From positions 1,490,001-1,554,000 of the forward strand of contig NC_064038.1 in NCBI RefSeq assembly GCF_932526225.1: a DNA stretch of 64,000 nucleotides. Direction: 5' to 3'. Source of the DNA: Nematostella vectensis (taxonomy: Eukaryota; Cnidaria; Anthozoa; Actiniaria; Edwardsiidae). Below, piece after piece: positions 25,392 through 39,283 of the stretch. Both the position numbers and the translations under genes were made by a program. Below the pieces are notes generated by a model that saw nothing but the letters and a program-made list of their open reading frames with translations, had not been told where the DNA came from and did not search any database. How positions within the stretch are numbered: the first letter of the stretch is position 1; each line of letters starts with the position of its first letter.

Positions 25392-28300
25392 AACATTAAA
25401 GTTCACATACTTGTTTACTTCCTCAAACTCTTTGCTTTGTGTTTTTTGTTAACTTCCTAGGAACAAATTGAATACATATAATAAATAAATCCAGCAAGCT
25501 TATTTCGCAAACTCACTTTTTTTTATTATTTTTGCGCAAAACCAATCAGGATTAGGGGTGTCAAGCACAAAGAAAGAAAACGAATAAAAAAAAGCCGATT
25601 GGCCTGGGATCGAACCCGGTCTGAAGAACAAAACGGAAACCATACATACGGATTACCCAATCGGTATGGCAGCACAAGGCTTTTACGGAAGGCTGTAAAG
25701 AACCCGAAGGCCCCAAGCACCGATATTTCCGAGCGAATATGCTGTACAACACTCTTGCAAGGTTATCCCAACCCGCGCATTAATGGGGAGGACAATAACC
25801 AGGATCCCAGGCCTGTAATACGGTTACGCCACGCACAGCTCGCCAAGATTGTGGATGACAAAAAATAGAGGTCTATTTGGGCGTCTTGGGTCCCTTGGGG
25901 ACTCGCTATGAGCACGGGCGCATCTCTTTTATTGTGTACATGACATCAAATTAGCGAAGAAAAAAGACGCTGTTTTGGTATCATGTGAAAAGCATAAAAT
26001 AAATAGAAATAAAGACGTAAGGGGGGAGAATATTGACATATTCATATTAGAATATTGACAAAATCCGCAATATTGTCTACGCTGACTAAGTAAAGCTGTA
26101 TTTTACTTTAAAGGGGCAGCAGCATAGTACTGCGCATGTCTGGAGTCAGTGTTTATTGTAGGCTTTTAAGTGTCTACAAACAGTTGAACTTTTTAAAAGC
26201 TGTCAATACCTTATTAAATAATATGCAATATTATATTGAAAACTATGTTAATTGACAGTTTGTGGTCATTTTTTTTGTTTTGTTTAAAGTCTTCCACATG
26301 TACCAAAAGCTCATAAGTCAGTATTAGAATTTCACTGAAGTTCATTGTGTCAGGGCTCTAGAGCTATTGCAAATCTCTTAAACATGACACTCCCCCTTTG
26401 TTTTATTTTTAGTTTTGTTCTATTATTATTATTATTATTTTCTTTTTTAGAGGGGGAGGGGAATTCAGCTAAAAATAGCCAAGGGTCAATTCAAGCAACT
26501 AGTACAAAAGATGTTTTTTTGCAGTCCTTTATTCAATATATTCAAGGTTATCATGCAATTCTGTTGTTTGACTGCATATATATATATTTTTTCTTTCTTT
26601 TCATTACAAGTTCTATATGTGTAAGTGGTGACCATAGCTATGATTACTATTATTTAGAATATTTTTACCTACTAACAGAAAACCACTTGACTGCAAAACA
26701 CTTACTGTAGGGCACTCGATATTAGGCATTACTTTCATGTGGATGTAAGGTTGAAATGTCAAAACCTTCATTAACCCGTGAACTACGCTTTAGCGTATTA
26801 CACTTTGTTGTGATCTGATTCTATTGTTCTTTTTTGTGTTTTACTAACTATTACCGTTTAACTATCACACTTTGTTTCACGGGTTAATGAAAACCACTCT
26901 AATTACTTACAGTAATTCTTTTTTAATATTATTATTTACTTGTATAATTTAGATGAGCAATACATATTTCTTCTTGGCCTTGAAGAGCTCATCTCGTTCC
27001 TCATAAATAACAAACAAAATGAAGTTTGTTCTTATTTTGGTGCAAAGGAATCCACAGTAGTTTTCTAATCAGATAATTGTTTTTTTTAACACTCACCTGT
27101 TATTTCAACAGCTTTTACTTGAGTTTGCTTGTCTCAGAAATAGACCTTGATTAATAAACAAATATATCTTACAAACTTATTTAATAATAGGTAACAACTG
27201 CAATATTGTATGAAGAGAGTGCCCCTCCCTTCCCCCTGCTATTGTTGACATTATGCTCAATAAACTGTTACCTCTCCCCTCTCCACCAGTTAAGCATTCT
27301 ATGTATGCTTCCCTGTACAAAATGCGCCCCTTCAAATAGAACATTAAAGTTCACATACTTGTTTACTTCCTCAAACTCTTTGCTTTGTGTTTTTTGTTAA
27401 CTTCCTAGGAACAAATTGAATACATATAATAAATAAATCCAGCAAGCTTATTTCGCAAACTCACTTTTTTTTATTATTTTTGCGCAAAACCAATCAGGAT
27501 TAGGGGTGTCAAGCACAAAGAAAGAAAACGAATAAAAAAAAGCCGATTGGCCTGGGATCGAACCCGGTCTGAAGAACAAAACGGAAACCATACATACGGA
27601 TTACCCAATCGGTATGGCAGCACAAGGCTTTTACGGAAGGCTGTAAAGAACCCGAAGGCCCCAAGCACCGATATTTCCGAGCGAATATGCTGTACAACAC
27701 TCTTGCAAGGTTATCCCAACCCGCGCATTAATGGGGAGGACAATAACCAGGATCCCAGGCCTGTAATACGGTTACGCCACGCACAGCTCGCCAAGATTGT
27801 GGATGACAAAAAATAGAGGTCTATTTGGGCGTCTTGGGTCCCTTGGGGACTCGCTATGAGCACGGGCGCATCTCTTTTATTGTGTACATGACATCAAATT
27901 AGCGAAGAAAAAAGACGCTGTTTTGGTATCATGTGAAAAGCATAAAATAAATAGAAATAAAGACGTAAGGGGGGAGAATATTGACATATTCATATTAGAA
28001 TATTGACAAAATCCGCAATATTGTCTACGCTGACTAAGTAAAGCTGTATTTTACTTTAAAGGGGCAGCAGCATAGTACTGCGCATGTCTGGAGTCAGTGT
28101 TTATTGTAGGCTTTTAAGTGTCTACAAACAGTTGAACTTTTTAAAAACTGTGAATACCTTATTAAATAATATGCAATATAATATTGAAAACTATGTTAAT
28201 TGACAGTTTGTGGTCATTTTTTTTGTTTTGTTTAAAGTCTCCCACATGTACCAAAAGCTCATAAGTCAGTATTAGAATTTCACTGAAGTTCATTGTGTCA

Positions 28301-31242
28301 GGGCTCTAGAGCTATTGCAAATCTCTTAAACATGACACTCCCCCTTTGTTTTATTTTTAGTTTTGTTCTATTATTATTATTATTATTTTCTTTTTTAGAG
28401 GGGGAGGGGAATTCAGCTAAAAATAGCCAAGGGTCAATTCAAGCAACTAGTACAAAAGATGTTTTTTTTCAGTCCTTTATTCAATATATTCAAGGTTATC
28501 ATGCAATTCCGTTGTTTGACTGCATATATATATATATTTTTTTTCTTTCTTTTTATTACAAGTTCTATATGTGTAAGTGGTGACTATAGCTATGATTACT
28601 ATTATTTAGAATAATTTTTTACCTACTAACAGAAAACAACTTGACTGCAAAACACTTACTGTAGGGCACTCGATATTAGGCATTACTTCCATGTGGATGT
28701 AAGGTTGAAATGTCAAAACCTTCATTAACCCGTGAACTACGCTTTAGCGTATTACACTTTGTTGTGATCTTATTCTATTGTTCTTTTTTGTGTTTTACTA
28801 ACTATTACCGTTTAACTATCACACTTTGTTTCACGGGTTAATGAAAACCACTCTAATTACTTACAGTAGTTCTTTTTTAATATTATCATTTACTTGTATA
28901 ATTTAGATGAGCAATACATATTTCTTTATGGCTTTGTAGAGCTCATCTCGTTTCTCATAAATAACAAACAAAATGAAGTTTGTTCTTATTTTGGTGCAAA
29001 GGAATCTACAGTAGTTTTCTAATCAGATAAATGTTTTTTTTTTAACACTCACCTGTTATTTCAACAGCCTTACTTGAGTTTGCTTGTCTCAGAAAAAGAC
29101 CTTGCTTAATAAACAAAGACATGTTACAAACTTATTTAATAATAGGTTACAACTGCAATATTGTATGAAGAGAGTGCCCCTCCCTTCCCCCTGCTATTGT
29201 TGACATTATGCTCAATAAACTGTTACCTCTCCCCTCTCCACCAGTTAAGCATTCTATGTATGCTTCCCTGTACAAAATGCGCCCTTTCAAATAGAACATT
29301 AAAGTTCACATACTTGTTTACTTCCTCAAACTCTTTGCTTTGTGTTTTTTGTTAACTTCCTAGGAACAAATTGAATACATATAATCAATAAATCCAGCTA
29401 GCTTATTTTGCAAACTCATTTTTTTTTATTATTTTTGCGCAAAACCAATCAGCATTAGGGGGGTCAAGCACAAAGAAAGAAAACGAATAAAAAAAAGCCC
29501 ATTGGCCTGGGATCGAACCCGGTCTTAAGAACAAAACGGAAACCATACATACGGATTACCCAATCGGTATGGCAGCACAAGGCTTTTACGGAAGGCTGTA
29601 AAGAACCCGAAGGCCCCAAGCACCGATATTTCCGAGCGAATATGCTGTACAACACTCTTGCAAGGTTATCCCAACCCGCGCATTAATGGGGAGGACAATA
29701 ACCAGGATCCCAGGCCTGTAATACGGTTACGCCACGCACAGCTCGCCGAGATTGTGGATGACAAAAAATAGAGGTCTATTTGGGCGTCTTGGCTCCCTTG
29801 GGGATTCGCCATGCGCACGGGCGCATCTCTTTTATTGTGTACATGACATCAAATTAGCGAAGAAAAAAGACGCTGTTTTGGTATCATGTGAAAAGCATAA
29901 AATAAATAGAAATAAAGACGTAAGGGGGGAGAATATTGACATATTCATATTAGAATATTGACAAAATCCGCAATATTGTCTACGCTGACTAAGTAAAGCT
30001 GTATTTTACTTTAAAGGGGCAGCAGCATAGTACTGCGCATGTCTGGAGTCAGTGTTTATTGTAGGCTTTTAAGTGTCTACAAACAGTTGAACTTTTTAAA
30101 AGCTGTCAATACCTTATTAAATAATATGCAATATTATATTGAAAACTATGTTAATTGACAGTTTGTGGTCATTTTTTTTGTTTTGTTTAAAGTCTTCCAC
30201 ATGTACCAAAAGCTCATAAGTCAGTATTAGAATTTCACTGAAGTTCATTGTGTCAGGGCTCTAGAGCTATTGCAAATCTCTTAAACATGACACTCCCCCT
30301 TTGTTTTATTTTTAGTTTTGTTCTATTATTATTATTATTATTTTCTTTTTTAGAGGGGGAGGGGAATTCAGCTAAAAATAGCCAAGGGTCAATTCAAGCA
30401 ACTAGTACAAAAGATGTTTTTTTGCAGTCCTTTATTCAATATATTCAAGGTTATCATGCAATTCTGTTGTTTGACTGCATATATATATATTTTTTCTTTC
30501 TTTTCATTACAAGTTCTATATGTGTAAGTGGTGACCATAGCTATGATTACTATTATTTAGAATATTTTTACCTACTAACAGAAAACCACTTGACTGCAAA
30601 ACACTTACTGTAGGGCACTCGATATTAGGCATTACTTTCATGTGGATGTAAGGTTGAAATGTCAAAACCTTCATTAACCCGTGAACTACGCTTTAGCGTA
30701 TTACACTTTGTTGTGATCTGATTCTATTGTTCTTTTTTGTGTTTTACTAACTATTACCGTTTAACTATCACACTTTGTTTCACGGGTTAATGAAAACCAC
30801 TCTAATTACTTACAGTAATTCTTTTTTAATATTATTATTTACTTGTATAATTTAGATGAGCAATACATATTTCTTCTTGGCCTTGAAGAGCTCATCTCGT
30901 TCCTCATAAATAACAAACAAAATGAAGTTTGTTCTTATTTTGGTGCAAAGGAATCCACAGTAGTTTTCTAATCAGATAATTGTTTTTTTTAACACTCACC
31001 TGTTATTTCAACAGCTCTTACTTGAGTTTGCTTGTCTCAGAAATAGACCTTGATTAATAAACAAATATATCTTACAAACTTATTTAATAATAGGTAACAA
31101 CTGCAATATTGTATGAAGAGAGTGCCCCTCCCTTCCCCCTGCTATTGTTGACATTATGCTCAATAAACTGTTACCTTTCCCCTCTCCACCAGTTAAGCAT
31201 TCTATGTATGCTTCCCTGTACAAAATGCGCCCCTTCAAATAG
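25392..31242 (+). repeat. Higher-order repeat, copy 1 (units 14-16)
   Basis: Three monomers of 1948, 1955 and 1948 bp (25392-27339, 27340-29294, 29295-31242) sum to 5851 bp. The first two have 'gccgattggcc'. The second reads 'gcaattccgttg' and 'gatcttattc'. The third has 'ggtcttaagaac' and 'ggctcccttgg'. The same ordered set follows immediately in copy 2. A private change in copy 1 is 'gttttttttcagtcc' near 28467. Confidence 0.93.
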
Positions 31243-34200
31243 AACATTAAAGTTCACATACTTGTTTACTTCCTCAAACTCTTTGCTTTGTGTTTTTTGT
31301 TAACTTCCTAGGAACAAATTGAATACATATAATAAATAAATCCAGCAAGCTTATTTCGCAAACTCACTTTTTTTTATTATTTTTGCGCAAAACCAATCAG
31401 GATTAGGGGTGTCAAGCACAAAGAAAGAAAACGAATAAAAAAAAGCCGATTGGCCTGGGATCGAACCCGGTCTGAAGAACAAAACGGAAACCATACATAC
31501 GGATTACCCAATCGGTATGGCAGCACAAGGCTTTTACGGAAGGCTGTAAAGAACCCGAAGGCCCCAAGCACCGATATTTCCGAGCGAATATGCTGTACAA
31601 CACTCTTGCAAGGTTATCCCAACCCGCGCATTAATGGGGAGGACAATAACCAGGATCCCAGGCCTGTAATACGGTTACGCCACGCACAGCTCGCCAAGAT
31701 TGTGGATGACAAAAAATAGAGGTCTATTTGGGCGTCTTGGGTCCCTTGGGGACTCGCTATGAGCACGGGCGCATCTCTTTTATTGTGTACATGACATCAA
31801 ATTAGCGAAGAAAAAAGACGCTGTTTTGGTATCATGTGAAAAGCATAAAATAAATAGAAATAAAGACGTAAGGGGGGAGAATATTGACATATTCATATTA
31901 GAATATTGACAAAATCCGCAATATTGTCTACGCTGACTAAGTAAAGCTGTATTTTACTTTAAAGGGGCAGCAGCATAGTACTGCGCATGTCTGGAGTCAG
32001 TGTTTATTGTAGGCTTTTAAGTGTCTACAAACAGTTGAACTTTTTAAAAGCTGTCAATACCTTATTAAATAATATGCAATATTATATTGAAAACTATGTT
32101 AATTGACAGTTTGTGGTCATTTTTTTTGTTTTGTTTAAAGTCTTCCACATGTACCAAAAGCTCATAAGTCAGTATTAGAATTTCACTGAAGTTCATTGTG
32201 TCAGGGCTCTAGAGCTATTGCAAATCTCTTAAACATGACACTCCCCCTTTGTTTTATTTTTAGTTTTGTTCTATTATTATTATTATTATTTTCTTTTTTA
32301 GAGGGGGAGGGGAATTCAGCTAAAAATAGCCAAGGGTCAATTCAAGCAACTAGTACAAAAGATGTTTTTTTGCAGTCCTTTATTCAATATATTCAAGGTT
32401 ATCATGCAATTCTGTTGTTTGACTGCATATATATATATTTTTTCTTTCTTTTCATTACAAGTTCTATATGTGTAAGTGGTGACCATAGCTATGATTACTA
32501 TTATTTAGAATATTTTTACCTACTAACAGAAAACCACTTGACTGCAAAACACTTACTGTAGGGCACTCGATATTAGGCATTACTTTCATGTGGATGTAAG
32601 GTTGAAATGTCAAAACCTTCATTAACCCGTGAACTACGCTTTAGCGTATTACACTTTGTTGTGATCTGATTCTATTGTTCTTTTTTGTGTTTTACTAACT
32701 ATTACCGTTTAACTATCACACTTTGTTTCACGGGTTAATGAAAACCACTCTAATTACTTACAGTAATTCTTTTTTAATATTATTATTTACTTGTATAATT
32801 TAGATGAGCAATACATATTTCTTCTTGGCCTTGAAGAGCTCATCTCGTTCCTCATAAATAACAAACAAAATGAAGTTTGTTCTTATTTTGGTGCAAAGGA
32901 ATCCACAGTAGTTTTCTAATCAGATAATTGTTTTTTTTAACACTCACCTGTTATTTCAACAGCTCTTACTTGAGTTTGCTTGTCTCAGAAATAGACCTTG
33001 ATTAATAAACAAATATATCTTACAAACTTATTTAATAATAGGTAACAACTGCAATATTGTATGAAGAGAGTGCCCCTCCCTTCCCCCTGCTATTGTTGAC
33101 ATTATGCTCAATAAACTGTTACCTCTCCCCTCTCCACCAGTTAAGCATTCTATGTATGCTTCCCTGTACAAAATGCGCCCCTTCAAATAGAACATTAAAG
33201 TTCACATACTTGTTTACTTCCTCAAACTCTTTGCTTTGTGTTTTTTGTTAACTTCCTAGGAACAAATTGAATACATATAATAAATAAATCCAGCAAGCTT
33301 ATTTCGCAAACTCACTTTTTTTTATTATTTTTGCGCAAAACCAATCAGGATTAGGGGTGTCAAGCACAAAGAAAGAAAACGAATAAAAAAAAGCCGATTG
33401 GCCTGGGATCGAACCCGGTCTGAAGAACAAAACGGAAACCATACATACGGATTACCCAATCGGTATGGCAGCACAAGGCTTTTACGGAAGGCTGTAAAGA
33501 ACCCGAAGGCCCCAAGCACCGATATTTCCGAGCGAATATGCTGTACAACACTCTTGCAAGGTTATCCCAACCCGCGCATTAATGGGGAGGACAATAACCA
33601 GGATCCCAGGCCTGTAATACGGTTACGCCACGCACAGCTCGCCAAGATTGTGGATGACAAAAAATAGAGGTCTATTTGGGCGTCTTGGGTCCCTTGGGGA
33701 CTCGCTATGAGCACGGGCGCATCTCTTTTATTGTGTACATGACATCAAATTAGCGAAGAAAAAAGACGCTGTTTTGGTATCATGTGAAAAGCATAAAATA
33801 AATAGAAATAAAGACGTAAGGGGGGAGAATATTGACATATTCATATTAGAATATTGACAAAATCCGCAATATTGTCTACGCTGACTAAGTAAAGCTGTAT
33901 TTTACTTTAAAGGGGCAGCAGCATAGTACTGCGCATGTCTGGAGTCAGTGTTTATTGTAGGCTTTTAAGTGTCTACAAACAGTTGAACTTTTTAAAAACT
34001 GTGAATACCTTATTAAATAATATGCAATATAATATTGAAAACTATGTTAATTGACAGTTTGTGGTCATTTTTTTTGTTTTGTTTAAAGTCTCCCACATGT
34101 ACCAAAAGCTCATAAGTCAGTATTAGAATTTCACTGAAGTTCATTGTGTCAGGGCTCTAGAGCTATTGCAAATCTCTTAAACATGACACTCCCCCTTTGT

Positions 34201-37093
34201 TTTATTTTTAGTTTTGTTCTATTATTATTATTATTATTTTCTTTTTTAGAGGGGGAGGGGAATTCAGCTAAAAATAGCCAAGGGTCAATTCAAGCAACTA
34301 GTACAAAAGATGTTTTTTTGCAGTCCTTTATTCAATATATTCAAGGTTATCATGCAATTCCGTTGTTTGACTGCATATATATATATATTTTTTTTCTTTC
34401 TTTTTATTACAAGTTCTATATGTGTAAGTGGTGACTATAGCTATGATTACTATTATTTAGAATAATTTTTTACCTACTAACAGAAAACAACTTGACTGCA
34501 AAACACTTACTGTAGGGCACTCGATATTAGGCATTACTTCCATGTGGATGTAAGGTTGAAATGTCAAAACCTTCATTAACCCGTGAACTACGCTTTAGCG
34601 TATTACACTTTGTTGTGATCTTATTCTATTGTTCTTTTTTGTGTTTTACTAACTATTACCGTTTAACTATCACACTTTGTTTCACGGGTTAATGAAAACC
34701 ACTCTAATTACTTACAGTAGTTCTTTTTTAATATTATCATTTACTTGTATAATTTAGATGAGCAATACATATTTCTTTATGGCTTTGTAGAGCTCATCTC
34801 GTTTCTCATAAATAACAAACAAAATGAAGTTTGTTCTTATTTTGGTGCAAAGGAATCTACAGTAGTTTTCTAATCAGATAAATGTTTTTTTTTTAACACT
34901 CACCTGTTATTTCAACAGCCTTACTTGAGTTTGCTTGTCTCAGAAAAAGACCTTGCTTAATAAACAAAGACATGTTACAAACTTATTTAATAATAGGTTA
35001 CAACTGCAATATTGTATGAAGAGAGTGCCCCTCCCTTCCCCCTGCTATTGTTGACATTATGCTCAATAAACTGTTACCTCTCCCCTCTCCACCAGTTAAG
35101 CATTCTATGTATGCTTCCCTGTACAAAATGCGCCCTTTCAAATAGAACATTAAAGTTCACATACTTGTTTACTTCCTCAAACTCTTTGCTTTGTGTTTTT
35201 TGTTAACTTCCTAGGAACAAATTGAATACATATAATCAATAAATCCAGCTAGCTTATTTTGCAAACTCATTTTTTTTTATTATTTTTGCGCAAAACCAAT
35301 CAGCATTAGGGGGGTCAAGCACAAAGAAAGAAAACGAATAAAAAAAAGCCCATTGGCCTGGGATCGAACCCGGTCTTAAGAACAAAACGGAAACCATACA
35401 TACGGATTACCCAATCGGTATGGCAGCACAAGGCTTTTACGGAAGGCTGTAAAGAACCCGAAGGCCCCAAGCACCGATATTTCCGAGCGAATATGCTGTA
35501 CAACACTCTTGCAAGGTTATCCCAACCCGCGCATTAATGGGGAGGACAATAACCAGGATCCCAGGCCTGTAATACGGTTACGCCACGCACAGCTCGCCGA
35601 GATTGTGGATGACAAAAAATAGAGGTCTATTTGGGCGTCTTGGCTCCCTTGGGGATTCGCCATGCGCACGGGCGCATCTCTTTTATTGTGTACATGACAT
35701 CAAATTAGCGAAGAAAAAAGACGCTGTTTTGGTATCATGTGAAAAGCATAAAATAAATAGAAATAAAGACGTAAGGGGGGAGAATATTGACATATTCATA
35801 TTAGAATATTGACAAAATCCGCAATATTGTCTACGCTGACTAAGTAAAGCTGTATTTTACTTTAAAGGGGCAGCAGCATAGTACTGCGCATGTCTGGAGT
35901 CAGTGTTTATTGTAGGCTTTTAAGTGTCTACAAACAGTTGAACTTTTTAAAAGCTGTCAATACCTTATTAAATAATATGCAATATTATATTGAAAACTAT
36001 GTTAATTGACAGTTTGTGGTCATTTTTTTTGTTTTGTTTAAAGTCTTCCACATGTACCAAAAGCTCATAAGTCAGTATTAGAATTTCACTGAAGTTCATT
36101 GTGTCAGGGCTCTAGAGCTATTGCAAATCTCTTAAACATGACACTCCCCCTTTGTTTTATTTTTAGTTTTGTTCTATTATTATTATTATTATTTTCTTTT
36201 TTAGAGGGGGAGGGGAATTCAGCTAAAAATAGCCAAGGGTCAATTCAAGCAACTAGTACAAAAGATGTTTTTTTGCAGTCCTTTATTCAATATATTCAAG
36301 GTTATCATGCAATTCTGTTGTTTGACTGCATATATATATATTTTTTCTTTCTTTTCATTACAAGTTCTATATGTGTAAGTGGTGACCATAGCTATGATTA
36401 CTATTATTTAGAATATTTTTACCAACTAACAGAAAACCACTTGACTGCAAAACACTTACTGTAGGGCACTCGATATTAGGCATTACTTTCATGTGGATGT
36501 AAGGTTGAAATGTCAAAACCTTCATTAACCCGTGAACTACGCTTTAGCGTATTACACTTTGTTGTGATCTGATTCTATTGTTCTTTTTTGTGTTTTACTA
36601 ACTATTACCGTTTAACTATCACACTTTGTTTCACGGGTTAATGAAAACCACTCTAATTACTTACAGTAATTCTTTTTTAATATTATTATTTACTTGTATA
36701 ATTTAGATGAGCAATACATATTTCTTCTTGGCCTTGAAGAGCTCATCTCGTTCCTCATAAATAACAAACAAAATGAAGTTTGTTCTTATTTTGGTGCAAA
36801 GGAATCCACAGTAGTTTTCTAATCAGATAATTGTTTTTTTTAACACTCACCTGTTATTTCAACAGCTCTTACTTGAGTTTGCTTGTCTCAGAAATAGACC
36901 TTGATTAATAAACAAATATATCTTACAAACTTATTTAATAATAGGTAACAACTGCAATATTGTATGAAGAGAGTGCCCCTCCCTTCCCCCTGCTATTGTT
37001 GACATTATGCTCAATAAACTGTTACCTCTCCCCTCTCCACCAGTTAAGCATTGTATGTATGCTTCCCTGTACAAAATGCGCCCCTTCAAATAG
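31243..37093 (+). repeat. Higher-order repeat, copy 2 (units 17-19)
   Basis: Monomers 31243-33190, 33191-35145 and 35146-37093 repeat the lengths 1948/1955/1948 and the diagnostic variants of units 14-16 in the same order, offset exactly 5851 bp. A private change is 'tttttaccaactaac' near 36420. The trimer was duplicated as a unit more recently than its monomers diverged. Confidence 0.93.
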
Positions 37094-39046
37094 AACATTA
37101 AAGTTCACATACTTGTTTACTTCCTCAAACTCTTTGCTTTGTGTTTTTTGTTAACTTCCTAGGAACAAATTGAATACATATAATAAATAAATCCAGCAAG
37201 CTTATTTCGCAAACTCACTTTTTTTTATTATTTTTGCGCAAAACCAATCAGGATTAGGGGTGTCAAGCACAAAGAAAGAAAACGAATAAAAAAAAGCCGA
37301 TTGGCCTGGGATCGAACCCGGTCTGAAGAACAAAACGGAAACCATACATACGGATTACCCAATCGGTATGGCAGCACAAGGCTTTTACGGAAGGCTGTAA
37401 AGAACCCGAAGGCCCCAAGCACCGATATTTCCGAGCGAATATGCTGTACAACACTCTTGCAAGGTTATCCCAACCCGCGCATTAATGGGGAGGACAATAA
37501 CCAGGATCCCAGGCCTGTAATACGGTTACGCCACGCACAGCTCGCCAAGATTGTGGATGACAAAAAATAGAGGTCTATTTGGGCGTCTTGGGTCCCTTGG
37601 GTACTCGCCATGAGCACGGGCGCATCTCTTTTATTGTGTACATGACATCAAATTAGCGAAGAAAAAAGACGCTGTTTTGGTATCATGTGAAAAGCATAAA
37701 ATAAATAGAAATAAAGACGTAAGGGGGGAGAATATTGACATATTCATATTAGAATATTGACAAAATCCGCAATATTGTCTACGCTGACTAAGTAAAGCTG
37801 TATTTTACTTTAAAGGGGCAGCAGCATAGTACTGCGCATGTCTGGAGTCAGTGTTTATTGTAGGCTTTTAAGTGTCTACAAACAGTTGAACTTTTTAAAA
37901 ACTGTGAATACCTTATTAAATAATATGCAATATTATATTGAAAACTATGTTAATTGACAGTTTGTGGTCATTTTTTTTGTTTTCTTTAAAGTCTCCCACA
38001 TGTACCAAAAGCTCATAAGTCAGTATTAGAATTTCACTGAAGTTCATTGTGTCAGGGCTCTAGAGCTATTGCAAATCTCTTAAACATGACACTCCCCCTT
38101 TGTTTTATTTTTAGTTTTGTTCTATTATTATTATTATTATTTTCTTTTTTAGAGGGGGAGGGGAATTCAGCTAAAAATAGCCAAGGGTCAATTCAAGCAA
38201 CTAGTACAAAAGATGTTTTTTTGCAGTCCTTTATTCAATATATTCAAGGTTATCATGCAATTCCGTTGTTTGACTGCATATATATATATATATTTTTTTC
38301 TTTCTTTTTATTACAAGTTCTATATGTGTAAGTGGTGACTATAGCTATGATTACTATTATTTAGAATAATTTTTTACCTACTAACAGAAAACAACTTGAC
38401 TGCAAAACACTTACTGTAGGGCACTCGATATTAGGCATTACTTCCATGTGGATGTAAGGTTGAAATGTCAAAACCTTCATTAACCCGTGAACTACGCTTT
38501 AGCGTATTACACTTTGTTGTGATCTTATTCTATTGTTCTTTTTTGTGTTTTACTAACTATTACCGTTTAACTATCACACTTTGTTTCACGGGTTAATGAA
38601 AACCACTCTAATTACTTACAGTAGTTCTTTTTTAATATTATCATTTACTTGTATAATTTAGATGAGCAATACATATTTCTTTATGGCTTTGTAGAGCTCA
38701 TCTCGTTTCTCATAAATAACAAACAAAATGAAGTTTGTTCTTATTTTGGTGCAAAGGAATCTACAGTAGTTTTTTAATCAGATAAATGTTTTTTTTAACA
38801 CTCACCTGTTATTTCAACAGCCTTACTTGAGTTTGCTTGTCTCAGAAAAAGACCTTGCTTAATAAACAAAGACATGTTACAAACTTATTTAATAATAGGT
38901 TACAACTGCAATATTGTATAAAGAGAGTGCCCCTCCCTTCCCCCTGCTATTGTTGACATTATGCTCAATAAACTGTTACCTCTCCCCTCTCCACCAGTTA
39001 AGCATTCTATGTATGCTTCCCTGTACAAAATGCGCCCTTTCAAATA
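37094..39046 (+). repeat. Satellite unit 20 (interrupted at its right end)
   Basis: Begins like the first monomer of another trimer ('gccgattggcc') but its right half is B-type like unit 18. It stops at 'cctttcaaata', where the retroelement is inserted. The continuation 'aaatag' resumes at 41835. Confidence 0.95.
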
Positions 39047-39283
39047 ATAATAATAATAATAACTTTATTTACAGAGGGTGGCACTTAATAGTGTAATACA
39101 CTAGTAAACTTGTGGCCCTCAAAACTCATACATACAAATAATACAATATAAAATATATATATATATATATATAAAATCTCTATTTACAATACAAATTATA
39201 AAAATACTATTCCCACCCAGACCAAAAGGAGAAAAAAAAGAAAAAAAAAAAAAAAAGATTAAATAAAGAAAATAAAATATGAG
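39047..39283 (-). other. 3' untranslated region and (ATT)n tail of the retrotransposon
   Basis: Non-coding. On the plus strand it contains (TA)n near 39150-39173 and a purine run near 39230-39258, and begins with (ATA)n/(AAT)n at the insertion junction. On the minus strand an AATAAAG precedes the terminal (TTA)n. Confidence 0.8.
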
